A stretch of 64,000 bases of DNA from Micrasema longulum (GCA_022494885.1 JAGVSM010002645.1:23809-87808), one strand, 5' to 3'; positions 33,190-44,164 are shown, numbered from the stretch's first letter. Made by a program: numbers and translations. Notes: generated by a model not told the origin, from the sequence alone.

Positions 33190-33826
33190 GATTTCAACTC
33201 TTAAAAAACTGTGGTAAATAGTCCTTTTGCGAGCGGTGATGTAATATAGTGTTACCACTAGTAAAAGACGGAATATTCTAAAGTGTTTAATAATTCCTCT
33301 TTTATGATTTATGCGACTAAACATATAATTTAGTTCTGTAATAGCAAAATAAATTAAAAATCACAAATACGCCGCTCATGTTACGCGCGTGCGTCCTCCA
33401 TCACCGTCATCAACCGACTGAAGACTGAATCTGTTTTAGGCAACACCCGCCGCAGAACAGCGTCTCCGTCTTCCTTGTTATGACTTCTATCTTCGTGCTC
33501 TCTCTTGTATAAGGTATCTGTATAGATGCGTTGCTGAATTAGCGGACATTCATTCTCCTCTTAGCAAGGATAAATATTTTTTGTATTAACATTTAGCACA
33601 GATGTACAAAATTTACTTTCCAAATCGGGTGTGAAAATGTCCAATTGAAGATTACAAAAATGCGAATTCATAATTTTTTAAAATAAGAGATATAATATCA
33701 ATTCTTGTGTCCTATGTCGACTAGTGTGACATCACAGCCACACAAGAGTTAAAATAGAATTATATCTGAAGAATGACATTACTATTTTCAATAATTTGTT
33801 CTGCGTAGCCGGGTTCAGCTAGTATT
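33190..33826 (+). repeat. Dispersed repeat with Helitron-like end (tentative)
   Basis: The left part resembles 35905-36240 (ACTCTTAAAAAACTGTG versus ACTCTTAAAAGACTGTG). The right part resembles 39400-39700 (CTTCGTGCTCTCTCTT versus TCTCGTGCTCTTTCTT; CAGCCACACAAGAGTTAAA versus TAGCCACACATGAGTTAAA). It ends GCCGGGTTCAGCTAG then T, a CTRR-like end. Confidence 0.4.
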
Positions 33827-34765
33827 TTGTTTATCTTTTTATTTATTAATGGACTGAGGCCATTAAAAAATAAAAAAAATCATAATATTTCATGCATATT
33901 TTTTTATTCGCGGGATCACTTCTTAACGTTTTTACTTCTAAATATTTAGTAAGAAATAAATATGTTTGCATGGCGACTGCAAAAAAGGCTGAAATAAAAT
34001 ACACGTACCGAACCGAATGAAAAAGAGTAATTTTAATAAAATAAATAAAACCACTTAGTTTCTAACCATTATTACAATATTAATACATTATAAAGAAAAC
34101 AAAGTATTAAAATATATTTTATCCCAATAAACTATTCAATAAAAGTTTGTCATCGGGTGCTCAGACATTAGTTTTAATTAATAATCAAATTAAAAGAGAA
34201 CAGATTTAATTTATTTAATTTTACAATACGCCCACGGGGCATTTACAAATAATATACAGGTAAGTACAAACATAGTGCGTAAAAATTTAAAAGATAAACA
34301 ACGCTTTTTTTGTATACATGTAGAAACAATAAGAAGCATACTGCCATGCAAAATAAAGAGTAAAACTTTACATTGTAAATAATAAAAAAAAATTAAATGG
34401 ATATAAGAAAAGTAATTGAAATAAAAAGCAAATTGTAAATAACTTGTAAAGAATTCAAACAAAAAAATTAAATACATTTTTATGTACTTATGAGTATAAA
34501 AAAAAATGGTATCAACAAATTATTGTTAATTATTGTTAAAAACAAATAATGAAAATTAGTTAACAGTAAGTATATATGTGAAAATAATATAATAACGGTA
34601 AACAAAAATATTTGATAAATTAATATCAGAAAGAGATAAGATAATAATAATAATACACATTAAAAACAGAGAATGAATTAATAATGAACATAAAATAAAT
34701 TAAAATAATGAACAGATAAAAATAGTTGCAAGAAATATATATATTTTTTAAAGTAAGTAAATAGA
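33827..34765. other. AT-rich spacer, nothing recognised
   Basis: Very A/T-rich; the 88-codon minus-strand ORF near 34.3 kb is Phe/Tyr/Leu-rich and not credible. Confidence 0.5.
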
Positions 34766-35170
34766 TTAACAAATTACAACAGGGAATGAGAATACCTTAA
34801 AGAAGGGAATATGAAAGTCTAGGCATTTACAGGGCTTATGACCTGTCAATGGCTGGTTTAAGTGGCCACTTTAGGCACTGTGTAACATTCAACATTCTGC
34901 CTATGTTTAACAAAATAAAGGTTTTAGTTCCTTTACTTCACAAAAGTCTACAGATGGAAGAGTTGAGGAAATATGGATGTTTAAACTGTGTGTGTACCAC
35001 TGTGTAAACTACTGTGTAACATTCACCATTTTGTCTATGTTTGAACATCTATATCTCTTCAATTTTTCCATTTGTTGATTTTAGTGAAGTTAAAGAGCTG
35101 AAACCTTTATTTTTGTGAAGAGATTCATTTGTCTACAAACATTTGAATAAACTCAAATATTGTAAGAAAA
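34766..35170. repeat. FB-A rearranged copy
   Basis: A plus-strand left part to about 34912 is followed by an inverted segment (AAAGGTTTTAGTTCCTTTAC to GTGTGTGTACCACTG). A second plus-strand segment (CTGTGTAACATTCACCATTT to AAACTCAAATATTGTAAG) follows. The order shows at least two inversions or template switches. Confidence 0.7.
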
Positions 35171-36240
35171 TAGAGATATTCGATACGATATATTAGGCTC
35201 CTTGTAAATTTCTTTTAAATGTTCTTGATTTGATTAATGTATACATTATACTGAGGGAATCATCTCAAAATATCACATGAAACTCCATCCTCGATATTTT
35301 TGTTTTTAATAAATATGTTTGCGTTCACTATATTTTAGTCCCGAAAGATATGTTCTTTAGTACATGGTGAAGGATACTGGAATAAACAGTATGTGGAATT
35401 AATGGCGAATTTTCATTAAAAAAATCATTCATAAAAGAAAAAATAGTTTTGTACTACACTGCGTTATAGCACCGTTTCCAGAAGGATTTTTTAGCACAGT
35501 ATTTTATTAGTTAATATTAAGCCAGGTAAACAAAGTTATGCCTTTTTTATAATACATTCGTGAATAAATTTAAGTAACGTCATATTTGCAGAACAATAAA
35601 CCAATTGAAAAACACAGGTTCAGTTTTTTGTATGCGACCTTTCACTTTTATACTCGTACATGTTGACGTTAGGATTTTTGAATGCAGGGATGATTCTCAC
35701 TGAGACTCTTTAGAAATAGGTGTAAGCTTGGTGCAAGTTAAGTGGAGTTTAAGTGGGAATGAAGTAAAAGGGGGAAGAAGAGAAGGATGTGCAGAGGGAA
35801 AACTGGAAGGAAAATTAATTTCTATGACCCTCTTGAAAGTAGGTTGTTACAAGATACTTCAAATTCCCAGGTAAACATATTGATTTCATTTAAATAGATG
35901 CACTATTCGGTTAACTCTTAAAAGACTGTGCTGAATAATCCCTTTGCAGCCGGTGTGGTAACACAATGTGACCACAAGCATAAGTCGAGATATTTTGAAA
36001 TGTAAGCTAAAATACCAAATTATTTACAATGGTATGTGTTAAAAATGATATTTATTCAAAGATGTTACATAAAAAATATAAAATTAAAGCATATTTATGC
36101 AAAATAAAGTTAGAAATTGTGTTCATTCCTTTTAAAATCCCGCCAGCAAGTGCTACCGCTCGCGTCTGGTTGTCGACTGAATTCCGAATTACATTTACGA
36201 CTGAATTTAGCGGAAATAGATCAACCGGGAGACTAGAAAG
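35171..36240. other. Unassigned sequence with a diverged dispersed repeat
   Basis: 35905-36240 resembles 33190-33480 (see there). A purine-rich block lies at 35745-35830. No gene. Confidence 0.35.
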
Positions 36241-36525
36241 TATGCTTTGCTAATACAACTCTTATTTAATGCAAAAAAGAATATCAAATTTTTATTGCAA
36301 ATAAATACTAGATTTTATTAGAATAAATAAAAACGCTGTTAAAACATATTCTTAGAATAATATTGAAATAATACCTAAAAAAATAGCAAAAAAAAACTTG
36401 TAAGAAATATAATAATAGTACGTAATACGTAATATAATTAAATCATAATTACACATACACAAAAATGACAACGTAAACACGTGTTTTAAAACTAGTTACG
36501 AACAAATTTTTTGAACACTTTAAAT

Positions 36526-36557
36526 TAAATAACTTTGGTTAGAACCAAAGTTATTTA
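36526..36557. repeat. Perfect 15-bp-arm hairpin
   Basis: TAAATAACTTTGGTT, two-base loop AG, AACCAAAGTTATTTA. It is followed by near-repeats of TAGATTTAACG. Function unknown. Confidence 0.8.
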
Positions 36558-37431
36558 GATTTAACGTTAAATAGATTTAACGGTTAAAAAAAGCTTTGAA
36601 CATACTTTACAACAGTTTGTTATAACTTCAAAAAATATACGTAGAGTTGAAAAATCTTTTTAATGTCATTACAAATCGCTTCTTCAATAAACGCTTATAT
36701 AAATTATAAAAGCCTGTCCAAGAATTGAGTCAAAACTCTGAAGCATTATAATTACTTAATTAATTTTTTGGGCACCTCAAAACACACAATTGTTTTCCTT
36801 AAACGTCGATAAATATTGCAGATTTAGTTTCGACGAGTTTCAGAAAAAACACGTGCACTATGTTTATTTGGGCATTTTTACACCATCCTGTTTTTCTTGT
36901 TACATCTTCTGAACTTTCGTGTGTTGGCAATTCAACATCATGGAAATTGATGGTTTGGTGCAAGAAGAGAAAGAACATGAATAGTGCGTTTCTAAAAACA
37001 TTTCGGTAGCGTTCGTTTGCTTTCGGTGGAATTTCACACACTATGTTTACGTGTATTTACGTTAGAAACTACAAATTGTAAAGCTAACGACCGCGGAAAG
37101 AATATTCTTAAACTTCTATCGTTGATTCTCTAATCAGTGTTTTTTTTATCCATAATACAGTTACTTTATTTATATTTAAGTCAAGATTAAAATGTCACTA
37201 TCTAAATATTTAAATTGTTCCTTTATCCTTCTTCTTTCCTTCCCACCCCCTCTCCGCTCTTCATGGTAAAGTATATATTTTTTAACTAAATGTTTAATTT
37301 GTTAATCTTTCTTTTTAATTTTTGTATAAAATTGTAAGATTCAATATGTCCATGTATTTATAATTTTCTCAAACTGAACGGTTTAAGTAGGTAGAAAGAA
37401 ATTGCCTTAAGGTAATATGCCCGCCCTTACA
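36558..37431. other. Unassigned AT-rich sequence
   Basis: No recognisable gene or repeat; an 80-codon minus-strand ORF at 36.8-37.0 kb has no family pattern. Confidence 0.4.
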
Positions 37432-37488
37432 TGTATATATATATATATATATATATTTATACATATATATATACATATATATATATAA
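37432..37488. repeat. AT dinucleotide microsatellite
   Basis: ATGTATATATATATATATAT and related ACATATATAT units. Confidence 0.9.
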
Positions 37489-37499
37489 AGTGTCAAATA

Positions 37500-37889
37500 A
37501 ATAAAAATAAAGGAGTTTAAACAAGCAATATCCATCAGCTCCATCAAAACTCTAAGCAGGCACCTTCAAGTTTTTCTCATACAAGAATATTATCTTGTTA
37601 ATTTGTCTCCAATATCCACAACTACTTTTGTAGGGTTGTAGTGAAGTATAATTTCTGGATTTTTCGCTCCCCTCTAAAACGGTTTCTCTTTATTCATTAT
37701 CATTATCTGATTCTAAAATTTGGTCCCCCCTCAAACTCCTTTGGAAGGCTCATTTTCACTTTCTGTATTTTCACACTCAATATTGTCTTCCACGTCTAAT
37801 ACATCTTCTCTATTTTCCATCTCCATGTTACTTTCATCACTTGCATAGTAAATGTTCTCAATTTCTTTGTTATTAAAATTTCGAGACAT
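37500..37889 (-). pseudogene. piggyBac-type transposase remnant, internally deleted
   Basis: The minus strand starts at an ATG (37889) with MSRNFNNKEIENIYYASDES and an acidic Glu/Asp/Asn-rich tail, stopping at 37731. Forty codons on, in another frame, AKNPEIILHYNPTKVVVDIG is followed by DKLTR-stop-YSCMRKT-stop-RCLLRVLMELMDIACLN. The last part matches the piggyBac pattern KPEIIxxYNxTKxGVDxxD...Y...R...RWPxxxFxxxxDIxxxNA. About 350 middle residues with the first catalytic acids are missing, and stops are present. The acidic start followed by this motif is typical of the family. Confidence 0.7.
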
Positions 37890-38204
37890 CGCTCATCCGG
37901 GGAAAAAACGACACAACTAACTTTTTTTTTAAAACCGTGATAAGTATGTCACAAGTCTTATAAATACGTGTTTTATCCGGTGCAAAAACGGCAGAATGAT
38001 AGTTTGACTACAAACTACCAGGGAGCATTTGTGCCAATGAAAAATTTGAACAATTTTGTAAGTACTAGTGACAACAACGCCTGATTTGTAAGTTGCGCGC
38101 GGGGACCTGCCGAAAGCGCTTGTGTCTGTGCCTGTGTAGACATAAAGGTGATTGTGACAAACTATTTGTATTTTTTTTTGTGTAACAACGACCCTACTGT
38201 GATT

Positions 38205-38460
38205 TTTCAGGACCACAAAACTGATGGAGGACCATCAGCACCACAAAATATTAACGGAGATTGGATGAGTAATGTCTGTAATTATGACGAAGATTTCTCG
38301 CTAACTGATAGTGGTGATGAATTTAAGCCTGCAGAAAAGGAAAAAAGAAGCCTTATATCAACATCAAGCTCATCATCGTCATCATCAAACTGAAGCTCAT
38401 CATCGAGTAGCTCGAGTACTGATGTATCAATCATACGCGATGAGCCAAATAATGATTAAA
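38205..38460 (+). pseudogene. Acidic/Ser-rich ORF fragment of unknown origin
   Basis: The plus strand reads DHKTDGGPSAPQNINGDWMS, YDEDFSLTDSGDEFKPAEKE, then two Ser runs separated by one stop codon and a final TDVSIIRDEPNND-stop. An AG acceptor (GATTTTTCAG) precedes it. It could be an exon relic of a host nuclear protein or of a transposon protein; I do not recognise it. Patches CATCCGG at 37893 and, inverted, near 38868 suggest inverted ends of an element around it. Confidence 0.35.
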
Positions 38461-38907
38461 GGAACCCTAACTAAAATAATCAACCAATAATGTCAAATAG
38501 TATTGAGATTTTTTTTTTTAAATAATGAGATAATAGTCTTTCGATAAGTAAATTTAAATAATAAATATATATTATCAGTTGATCTTATTTTCACCCACAG
38601 GTAATAACTTGCCATAATTGTCTAAAAATATATTATCCCAGTACAACAACGACGTAAATATAAGTATTAATATTTTTATTGGTATATTTTAAGATCATTT
38701 GAAGTAATTTTTGAAAACTTTTTGCAATCCGTTAACAAATTAACAGTCCAAACTAACGTAATATTCAAAAAAATTGTGAAAATATATTTTAAAAAGTAAT
38801 TTATGACTATAACAATCTTTAATAAAATAAAATCATATTCACTGCAGTTATGTCGTTATTGCACCGGATGAGCGACATGATAAATTATGTAATGTTGTAA
38901 TAACTTA

Positions 38908-39119
38908 TATTTACATATAAGGTTTTAATCAAAAATCCTTGGGCACACTTCCACTTATTTGTTTGACCAATTAGCGCTTTCATCCTCTAATGGACATCTT
39001 CAGACTGGCGAATATTATACAATGTAAGGATGATTTACAGAAATCAAAATATTATCTTAAGTGTGGAAATGAGTGAAAGTGTACCAATTATTTTTGATTA
39101 ATAACTTATATGTAAATGT
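38908..39119. mobile_element. Penelope-type terminal motif, inverted pair
   Basis: The outer arms TATTTACATATAAG and CTTATATGTAAATG and the inner TTTGACCAATTAGCGCTTTC match, in inverse, GAAAGCGCTAATTGGTCAAA. The inverse strand reads CAGTCTGAAGATG followed by a small stem and GATGAAAGCGC. Confidence 0.5.
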
Positions 39120-39654
39120 ATGTAAATATTACATCATTACAATGAAATTCCATCAAGAATTGTCAAAAAGTAATTTAAATCAGATAAATTGTGAATAAAT
39201 TGTAGAAACATTTCGGGAACACGGTGTGTTAAATACAGCGTCAGCTCAATATACTACAAAAAACTTCACGCGACTAATGTGTTCTCTGTCCCACAAGTGG
39301 TATAATTCTGTATCGTACTCTTTCGGTATTGTTTTCTCGGTCACTCAAGCTCCGCCCCTAACTAATAGTGTCCTTGTCGGTCTTCTGATATGCTATATTC
39401 TCGTGCTCTTTCTTATAAAATTTAATAAACCACTTATAATACTGGCATCTCTTTCGTTTGTTTTAATTTATTTTACAAAATGAAGAAAATGTTTTTTATA
39501 GAAAAAGCCCGTGCATTTTTTATAAAAATGTTTCCTTATTTTGGTGTAAAAAAGTCCATATAAAGAATTACAAAAAATATGAGTTGGTTATTTAAAAAAA
39601 TAAGAGAGTTATTAAATGTTTTTTACCCGAGGTAGACATCCGTTACCGCATAGC
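39120..39654. other. Diverged dispersed repeat
   Basis: 39230-39700 shares several phrases with 33480-33780. The 85-codon ORF at 39226 is hydrophobic but matches no family and overlaps the repeat. Confidence 0.3.
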
Positions 39655-40095
39655 CACACATGAGTTAAAGTGTACAATCTACTTCCATTATCCATAAGGA
39701 CAATTAGTAAGTTCTCACAATATAAAATTGCTATTAAGAAATGGATAGTGGAGGTGGGTTGCGCACGGATCGAAGAGTGGATCAAGCCAAATAGGTAAAA
39801 TGTGTGTACTGTGTATGAAATTTGTTCTATTGGTCTGTATTAATTGGTTATGTTTTTTATGATTATTTTAGTTTTTTATTGTTTATTATTTTAATAATAA
39901 TTAGTTTAATTGGATTTATTACGTTTTTTTATTAGTATAATTATATAAACTTTGTTAAATAGCTAATCTTAGGCATGTTTTACATTTTGTAAAATGTTTC
40001 CCTCAGCACGGGACACCCCATAAGAGGGAACATTATTCTGTATAAAAAAAGAATACAAATAATGTAAAAGTATAAATAAATAAATAAAAAATATT
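39655..40095 (+). pseudogene. LINE C-terminal stub and 3' UTR (family of 41990-42575)
   Basis: LPLSIRTISKFSQYKIAIKK, then WIVEVGCARIEEWIKPNR-stop matches the 42.2-kb copy (SIKAISNEKMFKKAIKKW, IVELGR). Both 3' UTRs contain a CCTC(G/A)GCACGGGA block and end in ATAAATAAATAAA. Confidence 0.65.
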
Positions 40096-40103
40096 AATAT
40101 ACG

Positions 40104-40180
40104 ATGGGTTGTGGTGCCATGGTATTAACGCAGACTCCAAATGGAAGGAAGTCCAAGGTTCGAATTCCACTTTACCACAT
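40104..40180 (+). repeat. SINE-2 head fragment
   Basis: GGGTTGTGGTGCCATGGTAT, AAGGTTCGAATTCCAC corresponds to the tRNA-like head of the copies at 1.8 and 45.5 kb. Confidence 0.55.
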
Positions 40181-40214
40181 ACGGTATTTAATTTTTTTAT
40201 TTGAATCTTCAAGT

Positions 40215-40460
40215 ATAAAGAATTGGTTCTTTGACAGACTTCAAAAGCAATATTTTCCAGCCAGTCTGAAAATAAACTGGTTAAAAAAAGAGTTGGTCAA
40301 AAAAAATGTACTAAAAAACAAATATAAATCAAAAGATATACAGATATATGAACAAAACCTCATCAATTTAAAAGAACCGCTTTTTTTAATGAGGGGATCG
40401 GGCTTGTACATATTACCCTAAATAAAAGTACATGTTGTATTAATTATTACATGTTTACTT
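40215..40460 (+). repeat. Unclassified repeat, copy 1 of a pair
   Basis: It shares TTTTCCAGCCAGTCTG..GGTCAAAA, ATCAAAAGATA and AAAGTACAT with 54660-54960. An ORF at 40104-40421 runs through but has no pattern. Confidence 0.4.
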
Positions 40461-40559
40461 AATTGCCATACTTACTAGTTCTTTGCTCGATGTATTATTA
40501 TTGTGTTTTTTCTATATTTTTATTGTAAACTTTTTAAAATCATTCTTATGTTGCTGAAA

Positions 40560-41030
40560 TTTCACTCGTCGATGCGCTTTGTAGCTGCAAGACGTTTTGT
40601 GGTGTTAGCTATCATTTTATGTAAATGTTATCAACTATCAAATATTTAAATTTAGTAAATGGGGTCTACAATTTCAACCGTCCATGCGCTCAGTAGCTGC
40701 AAGACTTGTTATAATCTTACTTATATTTTTATAAATTGTTTTTTTTTTTCGTATTTTAAAATATCACCTCAACTCTTAACTTCATTGTCAAATAAAATAA
40801 AATAAAAATATATAAATGGGGGCTTGACTTTTTACTGTCCATGCGCTATGTAGCTGCAAGACGTGCTGTAATCTAGCTCCTATATATCATAATTGGAGAC
40901 GAAGAACTAGAATCCCAACAGTTTATGCGCTCTGTAGCAGCAAGACGTGCTGGGATATTTATGTATTGTACAGCGCCCTTGAGGTGATTTTCACGAAAAT
41001 GGCGCTTTATAAATTATCTAAACATACATA
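40560..41030 (-). repeat. CTTGCAGCTAC-unit repeat, four-unit copy (inverted)
   Basis: On the plus strand the inverse motif GTAGCTGCAAGAC occurs near 40582, 40694, 40851 and (as GTAGCAGCAAGAC) 40934, each preceded by ATGCGCT. The right end reads GCGCCCTTGAGGTGATTTTC and ATGGCGCTTTATAAATTAT, the inverse of the start of the 44.2-kb copy. Confidence 0.8.
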
Positions 41031-41161
41031 TATATTAAAGTATGAGGAATGTAAAATCAGGTAATAAATTTGAAGGGAGTGAGAAAGAGGAACCAAGGAA
41101 AGAAAATTAATAAAATATACGTTTTACAAGCATTACATTGAACAGAGATTAGGGTTCCAAG

Positions 41162-41203
41162 AATATTTCCACGGTGGGGCGTACGCCCCACCGTGGAAAT
41201 ATT
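41162..41203. repeat. Perfect 42-bp palindrome
   Basis: AATATTTCCACGGTGGGGC, centre GTAC, then the exact inverse. The core is GC-rich in an AT-rich region. It is followed by repeated AGGCGA/AATA units to about 41240. Confidence 0.95.
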
Positions 41204-41989
41204 AGGCGACAATAGGCGAAATAGGCGAAATATAGGCGACCTATGAGTTCTTATTTTAGAAATAAAAGTTTGTGTAAAGTAAACTTAAACTATTTTTCGT
41301 AGCGTACACATTTTAAAAATTTTATTTTATTTATTCACTCATACCAAGATACATATTACAAATGAATAGTAACGTGTCCTTAACTCAATGAGGCCAAGAG
41401 CCTTGTGTTGAGTTAGGATACAACATATTGGAAAGTGGAAGTATTGTATCAAAGAATACAAAAAAATATAATGAATACATCAACATCAATTTTAATAAAC
41501 ATTTGGACAGCACGATTAAAACTATTCGCAGCAGTCTCCTGCAATGGTCTGCCCTAAGACAAAATCCAAACTTGTATACTTCTTCGGAAAATGGTTTTCG
41601 TTTTGGAGAACTGAATATGCTCTTCCAGGACATTGAATACTCTAAGGGTTACAAAAAAAAGTTCTCCGAGTGAAAGTATTGCAAAGCATAGGTGTTTTGG
41701 GTATTAAATTTTTCAAGTTATTAGAAAACCTCGCACAAGCATTCTGCTGGGATCTTCTCTTGTAACCGCATGACCAGAAATGTGGCAATAACCCTATAAA
41801 AAAAATTGTCTTCTATCCCTTACCTTCATAAATTGAACCAATGTCGCAGATGGGAAAGTCGAGGGTCATCGAAGCATTATTTTAAGTAATAATTTTTGTA
41901 TATTTATTAGGGGGTTCATTATAGACGCCGCGCGCTGTGCAAAATACTTCAATACTTCACCATAAAGCTGTAGTTATCCCCACAATACT
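41204..41989. other. Unassigned sequence
   Basis: An 81-codon plus-strand ORF at 41428-41673 (IRSSLLQWSALRQNPNLYTS) shows no family I know and is probably a transposon relic. Confidence 0.3.
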
Positions 41990-42575
41990 CTTTGTTTACC
42001 TATTTCGCGCCCTTAACAGAATTATTCCCCCACAATACATCACATACAAATAATATAATCACTAGATCCTCAACACATAAACAACTTAAACAAATACAAA
42101 CTAATACCACTTTCAGACAAAGGGATTTTGAGTATTATTCAATTAAAATCTATAACCTACTTCCACTATCTATTAAAGCAATTAGTAATGAGAAAATGTT
42201 TAAAAAGGCTATAAAAAAATGGATAGTGGAGCTAGGTAGAAGTAAAATGGATTGTCTCATTCGCCCATACCAATGCTGAATCAACTGCTCCACAACTGTA
42301 TGGCTTATGTTAGGTTTTTGTTGTTTTCATTGTGTGTTTTTTAATATAAATAATATAGATGTATATAAATACCTTGTTTTTAAAACTGTCTGAATATTTG
42401 TTAATTATGTTTGTTTTTTAAGTGAGTCTTCTTTGTTTATTCTCAAATGTAATAAAAAAAAACTAAATTGTTAAGTGTCCTCGGCACGGGAAACCCCAGT
42501 GAGGTCACATTATTTTTATTATTAATTATAGTTTATAAGCGAAAAAATATGAATAAAAAAATAAATAAATAAATT
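41990..42575 (+). pseudogene. LINE ORF2 C-terminus and 3' UTR
   Basis: PTYFAPLTELFPHNTSHTNN, FRQRDFEYYSIKIYNLLPL, SIKAISNEKMFKKAIKKW and IVELGR run to a stop at 42277-42279. The 3' UTR carries CCTCGGCACGGGAAACCCC and an ATAAATAAATAAAT tail. 5'-truncated. Sister fragments: 19235-19560 and 39655-40095. Confidence 0.75.
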
Positions 42576-42969
42576 CCCTCACTTTGGTATGACAGACGGA
42601 ACATACAGATAGGAAGTATTTTTATCAAATAAGGTATTGAAAGAATAACCATTGAACGTAAGTACGAATGGAAGTTAGGTACTTCAGACGTAAATTCGAA
42701 CAAAAAGATTAAGAGTATTCTTTAGCAATCTTTTAGGCGTATCCGGCGGGTAAAGTAGGTGTCTCTTTCCGCTTCCGGTTTGAGACGGCTTAATTTCCGG
42801 TAAAGGTGCCTCTCCATATATTATTTCTCCGTGAATATAGTTTGCCTCTCACCTTTACGGACGTGGGGTGACGTCATAACTTTTACAAAATGCCCTCGAC
42901 TTAACTTATGTCAAAATATTAAATTACCGCTATTCAAACCAGGCTTCTATGAGTTTACTCAGTTTGATT
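42576..42969. other. Unassigned sequence
   Basis: GC-balanced patch at 42730-42890; no gene seen. Confidence 0.35.
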
Positions 42970-43010
42970 TTCGGCTCGTGGTGTAGTGGTTAGAGTGTTT
43001 GCTCACGTAG
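42970..43010 (+). repeat. SINE-3 head fragment
   Basis: TCGGCTCGTGGTGTAGTGGT, TAGAGTGTTTGCTCACG is the tRNA-like head only. Confidence 0.55.
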
Positions 43011-43084
43011 TTCTATACATCTCTCAATTTTTTAGATTTTATAAAAAGAATGACGATGGAGTTTGAAAACATTAATAGCATCGA

Positions 43085-43665
43085 AATTCTTTACTGCTCC
43101 ATTATATAGGACTTATATGGACCATATTGAGTCAGTCCAAAGCCGTTTTTTAAGAAAACTGCCATGGTTGCTCGGATTGCAGAGCGGTAATTATTACCAT
43201 TTCTATATAGTGTAATCTCTAAATCTGTCTTTATTAGGGAAACGTAGAACGGAGATAAACCTCCAATGCATTTTCAAAATACCTAATGTTTTAAGTGGTT
43301 TCCCATCTCTGTTGCAATTGATTTTTTTTTATGTTTCCAACCATGTCACCAAAAGTAAAAATCTGCTATTTATCAAATCTTCTAAGAGCAACCTTTGATT
43401 TTGATGTCCCAATGTTCAGAATGTAAAGATTAGTCGATTCGTTACACAACTTAGAATTCTTCGGGATAGATCATCCGGCTTTTCGTAGATCTCTTCGTCA
43501 TTAGCACAGCGTGGGATGAAGAGGGATTGCCATGGGTCAACTCGAAGACTCAATGTCGGTCATGTTTTTAAATAGATTGTATGCCATTATTTTATTGCAC
43601 TTGTTAGAGTTTCTTTATATAACTGTTGTAATTGGCTTAGGTCGTATGTGTAATAAATAAATAAA
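43085..43665 (+). pseudogene. Non-LTR retrotransposon, thumb to 3' tail
   Basis: YMDHIESVQSRFLRKLPWLL, then SLLGKRRTEINLQCIFKIPN, VLSGFPSLLQLIFF and IHE-less degraded parts follow the H-I-E-x-V-Q...F-L-R pattern. The tail GTGTAATAAATAAATAAATT closes at about 43665. Several stops. Confidence 0.65.
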
Positions 43666-43774
43666 TTGTTTTTAATTCCCGATAAGGTTGACTGGAAATA
43701 TATAAAAAATAAATTACTTTTATTCTTATCCTGAAAAATAGAAGTAATTGATATACGATAGCCGTGGCCAATTG

Positions 43775-44135
43775 TATTCATCATCATCGTTTCCTTTTGA
43801 GGCCTAATGGTGCATAGGACACAGCATTTCTACACCAATTGCAGCGTGTCTTAATATTTTTGTTACGTGAAGGCAAGACGGTCAGAAAGGCCGTCAATGA
43901 CGATCTTCTGACTTTATTCGGCGGAATTAAGGGGCGCTGGATTGACGTGGGAAGAGGCAAAAATGTTAGCTGGCGATAGGGTCTTCTGGAGACAACTGGT
44001 GATGTCTACATGCTCCACTTAGAAGCGGATGTGGAAATGAAGAAGAAGAAGGTAAGATGATTAGTCTTTTACTTCAGCTGTCTGTCCTGGGACTATGAAA
44101 TATTTTGTTGTAAAAACACATTTTCAAATAAATAT
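43775..44135 (-). repeat. SINE-3 copy split by a LINE fragment
   Basis: Minus-strand SINE-3: the tail-side part (TCATCATCG, CCTAATGGTGCATAGGACAC, CACCAATTGCAGCG) ends at 43877. The head-side part (TTTTACTTCAGCTGTCTG, GGGACTATGAAATATTTTG) resumes at 44047. Confidence 0.7.
43878..44046 (+). pseudogene. 169-bp 5'-truncated LINE end inside SINE-3
   Basis: Nearly the same as 49440-49610 (ATTAAGGGGCGCTGGATTGA, CTGGCGATAGGGTCT, GAAGCGGATGTGGAAATGAA). The flanks AAGGCAAG (43870-43877) and AAGGTAAG (44047-44054) are an 8-bp target duplication with one change. Confidence 0.75.
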
Positions 44136-44164
44136 TTTAAGTTAACTATATATATATATATAGT

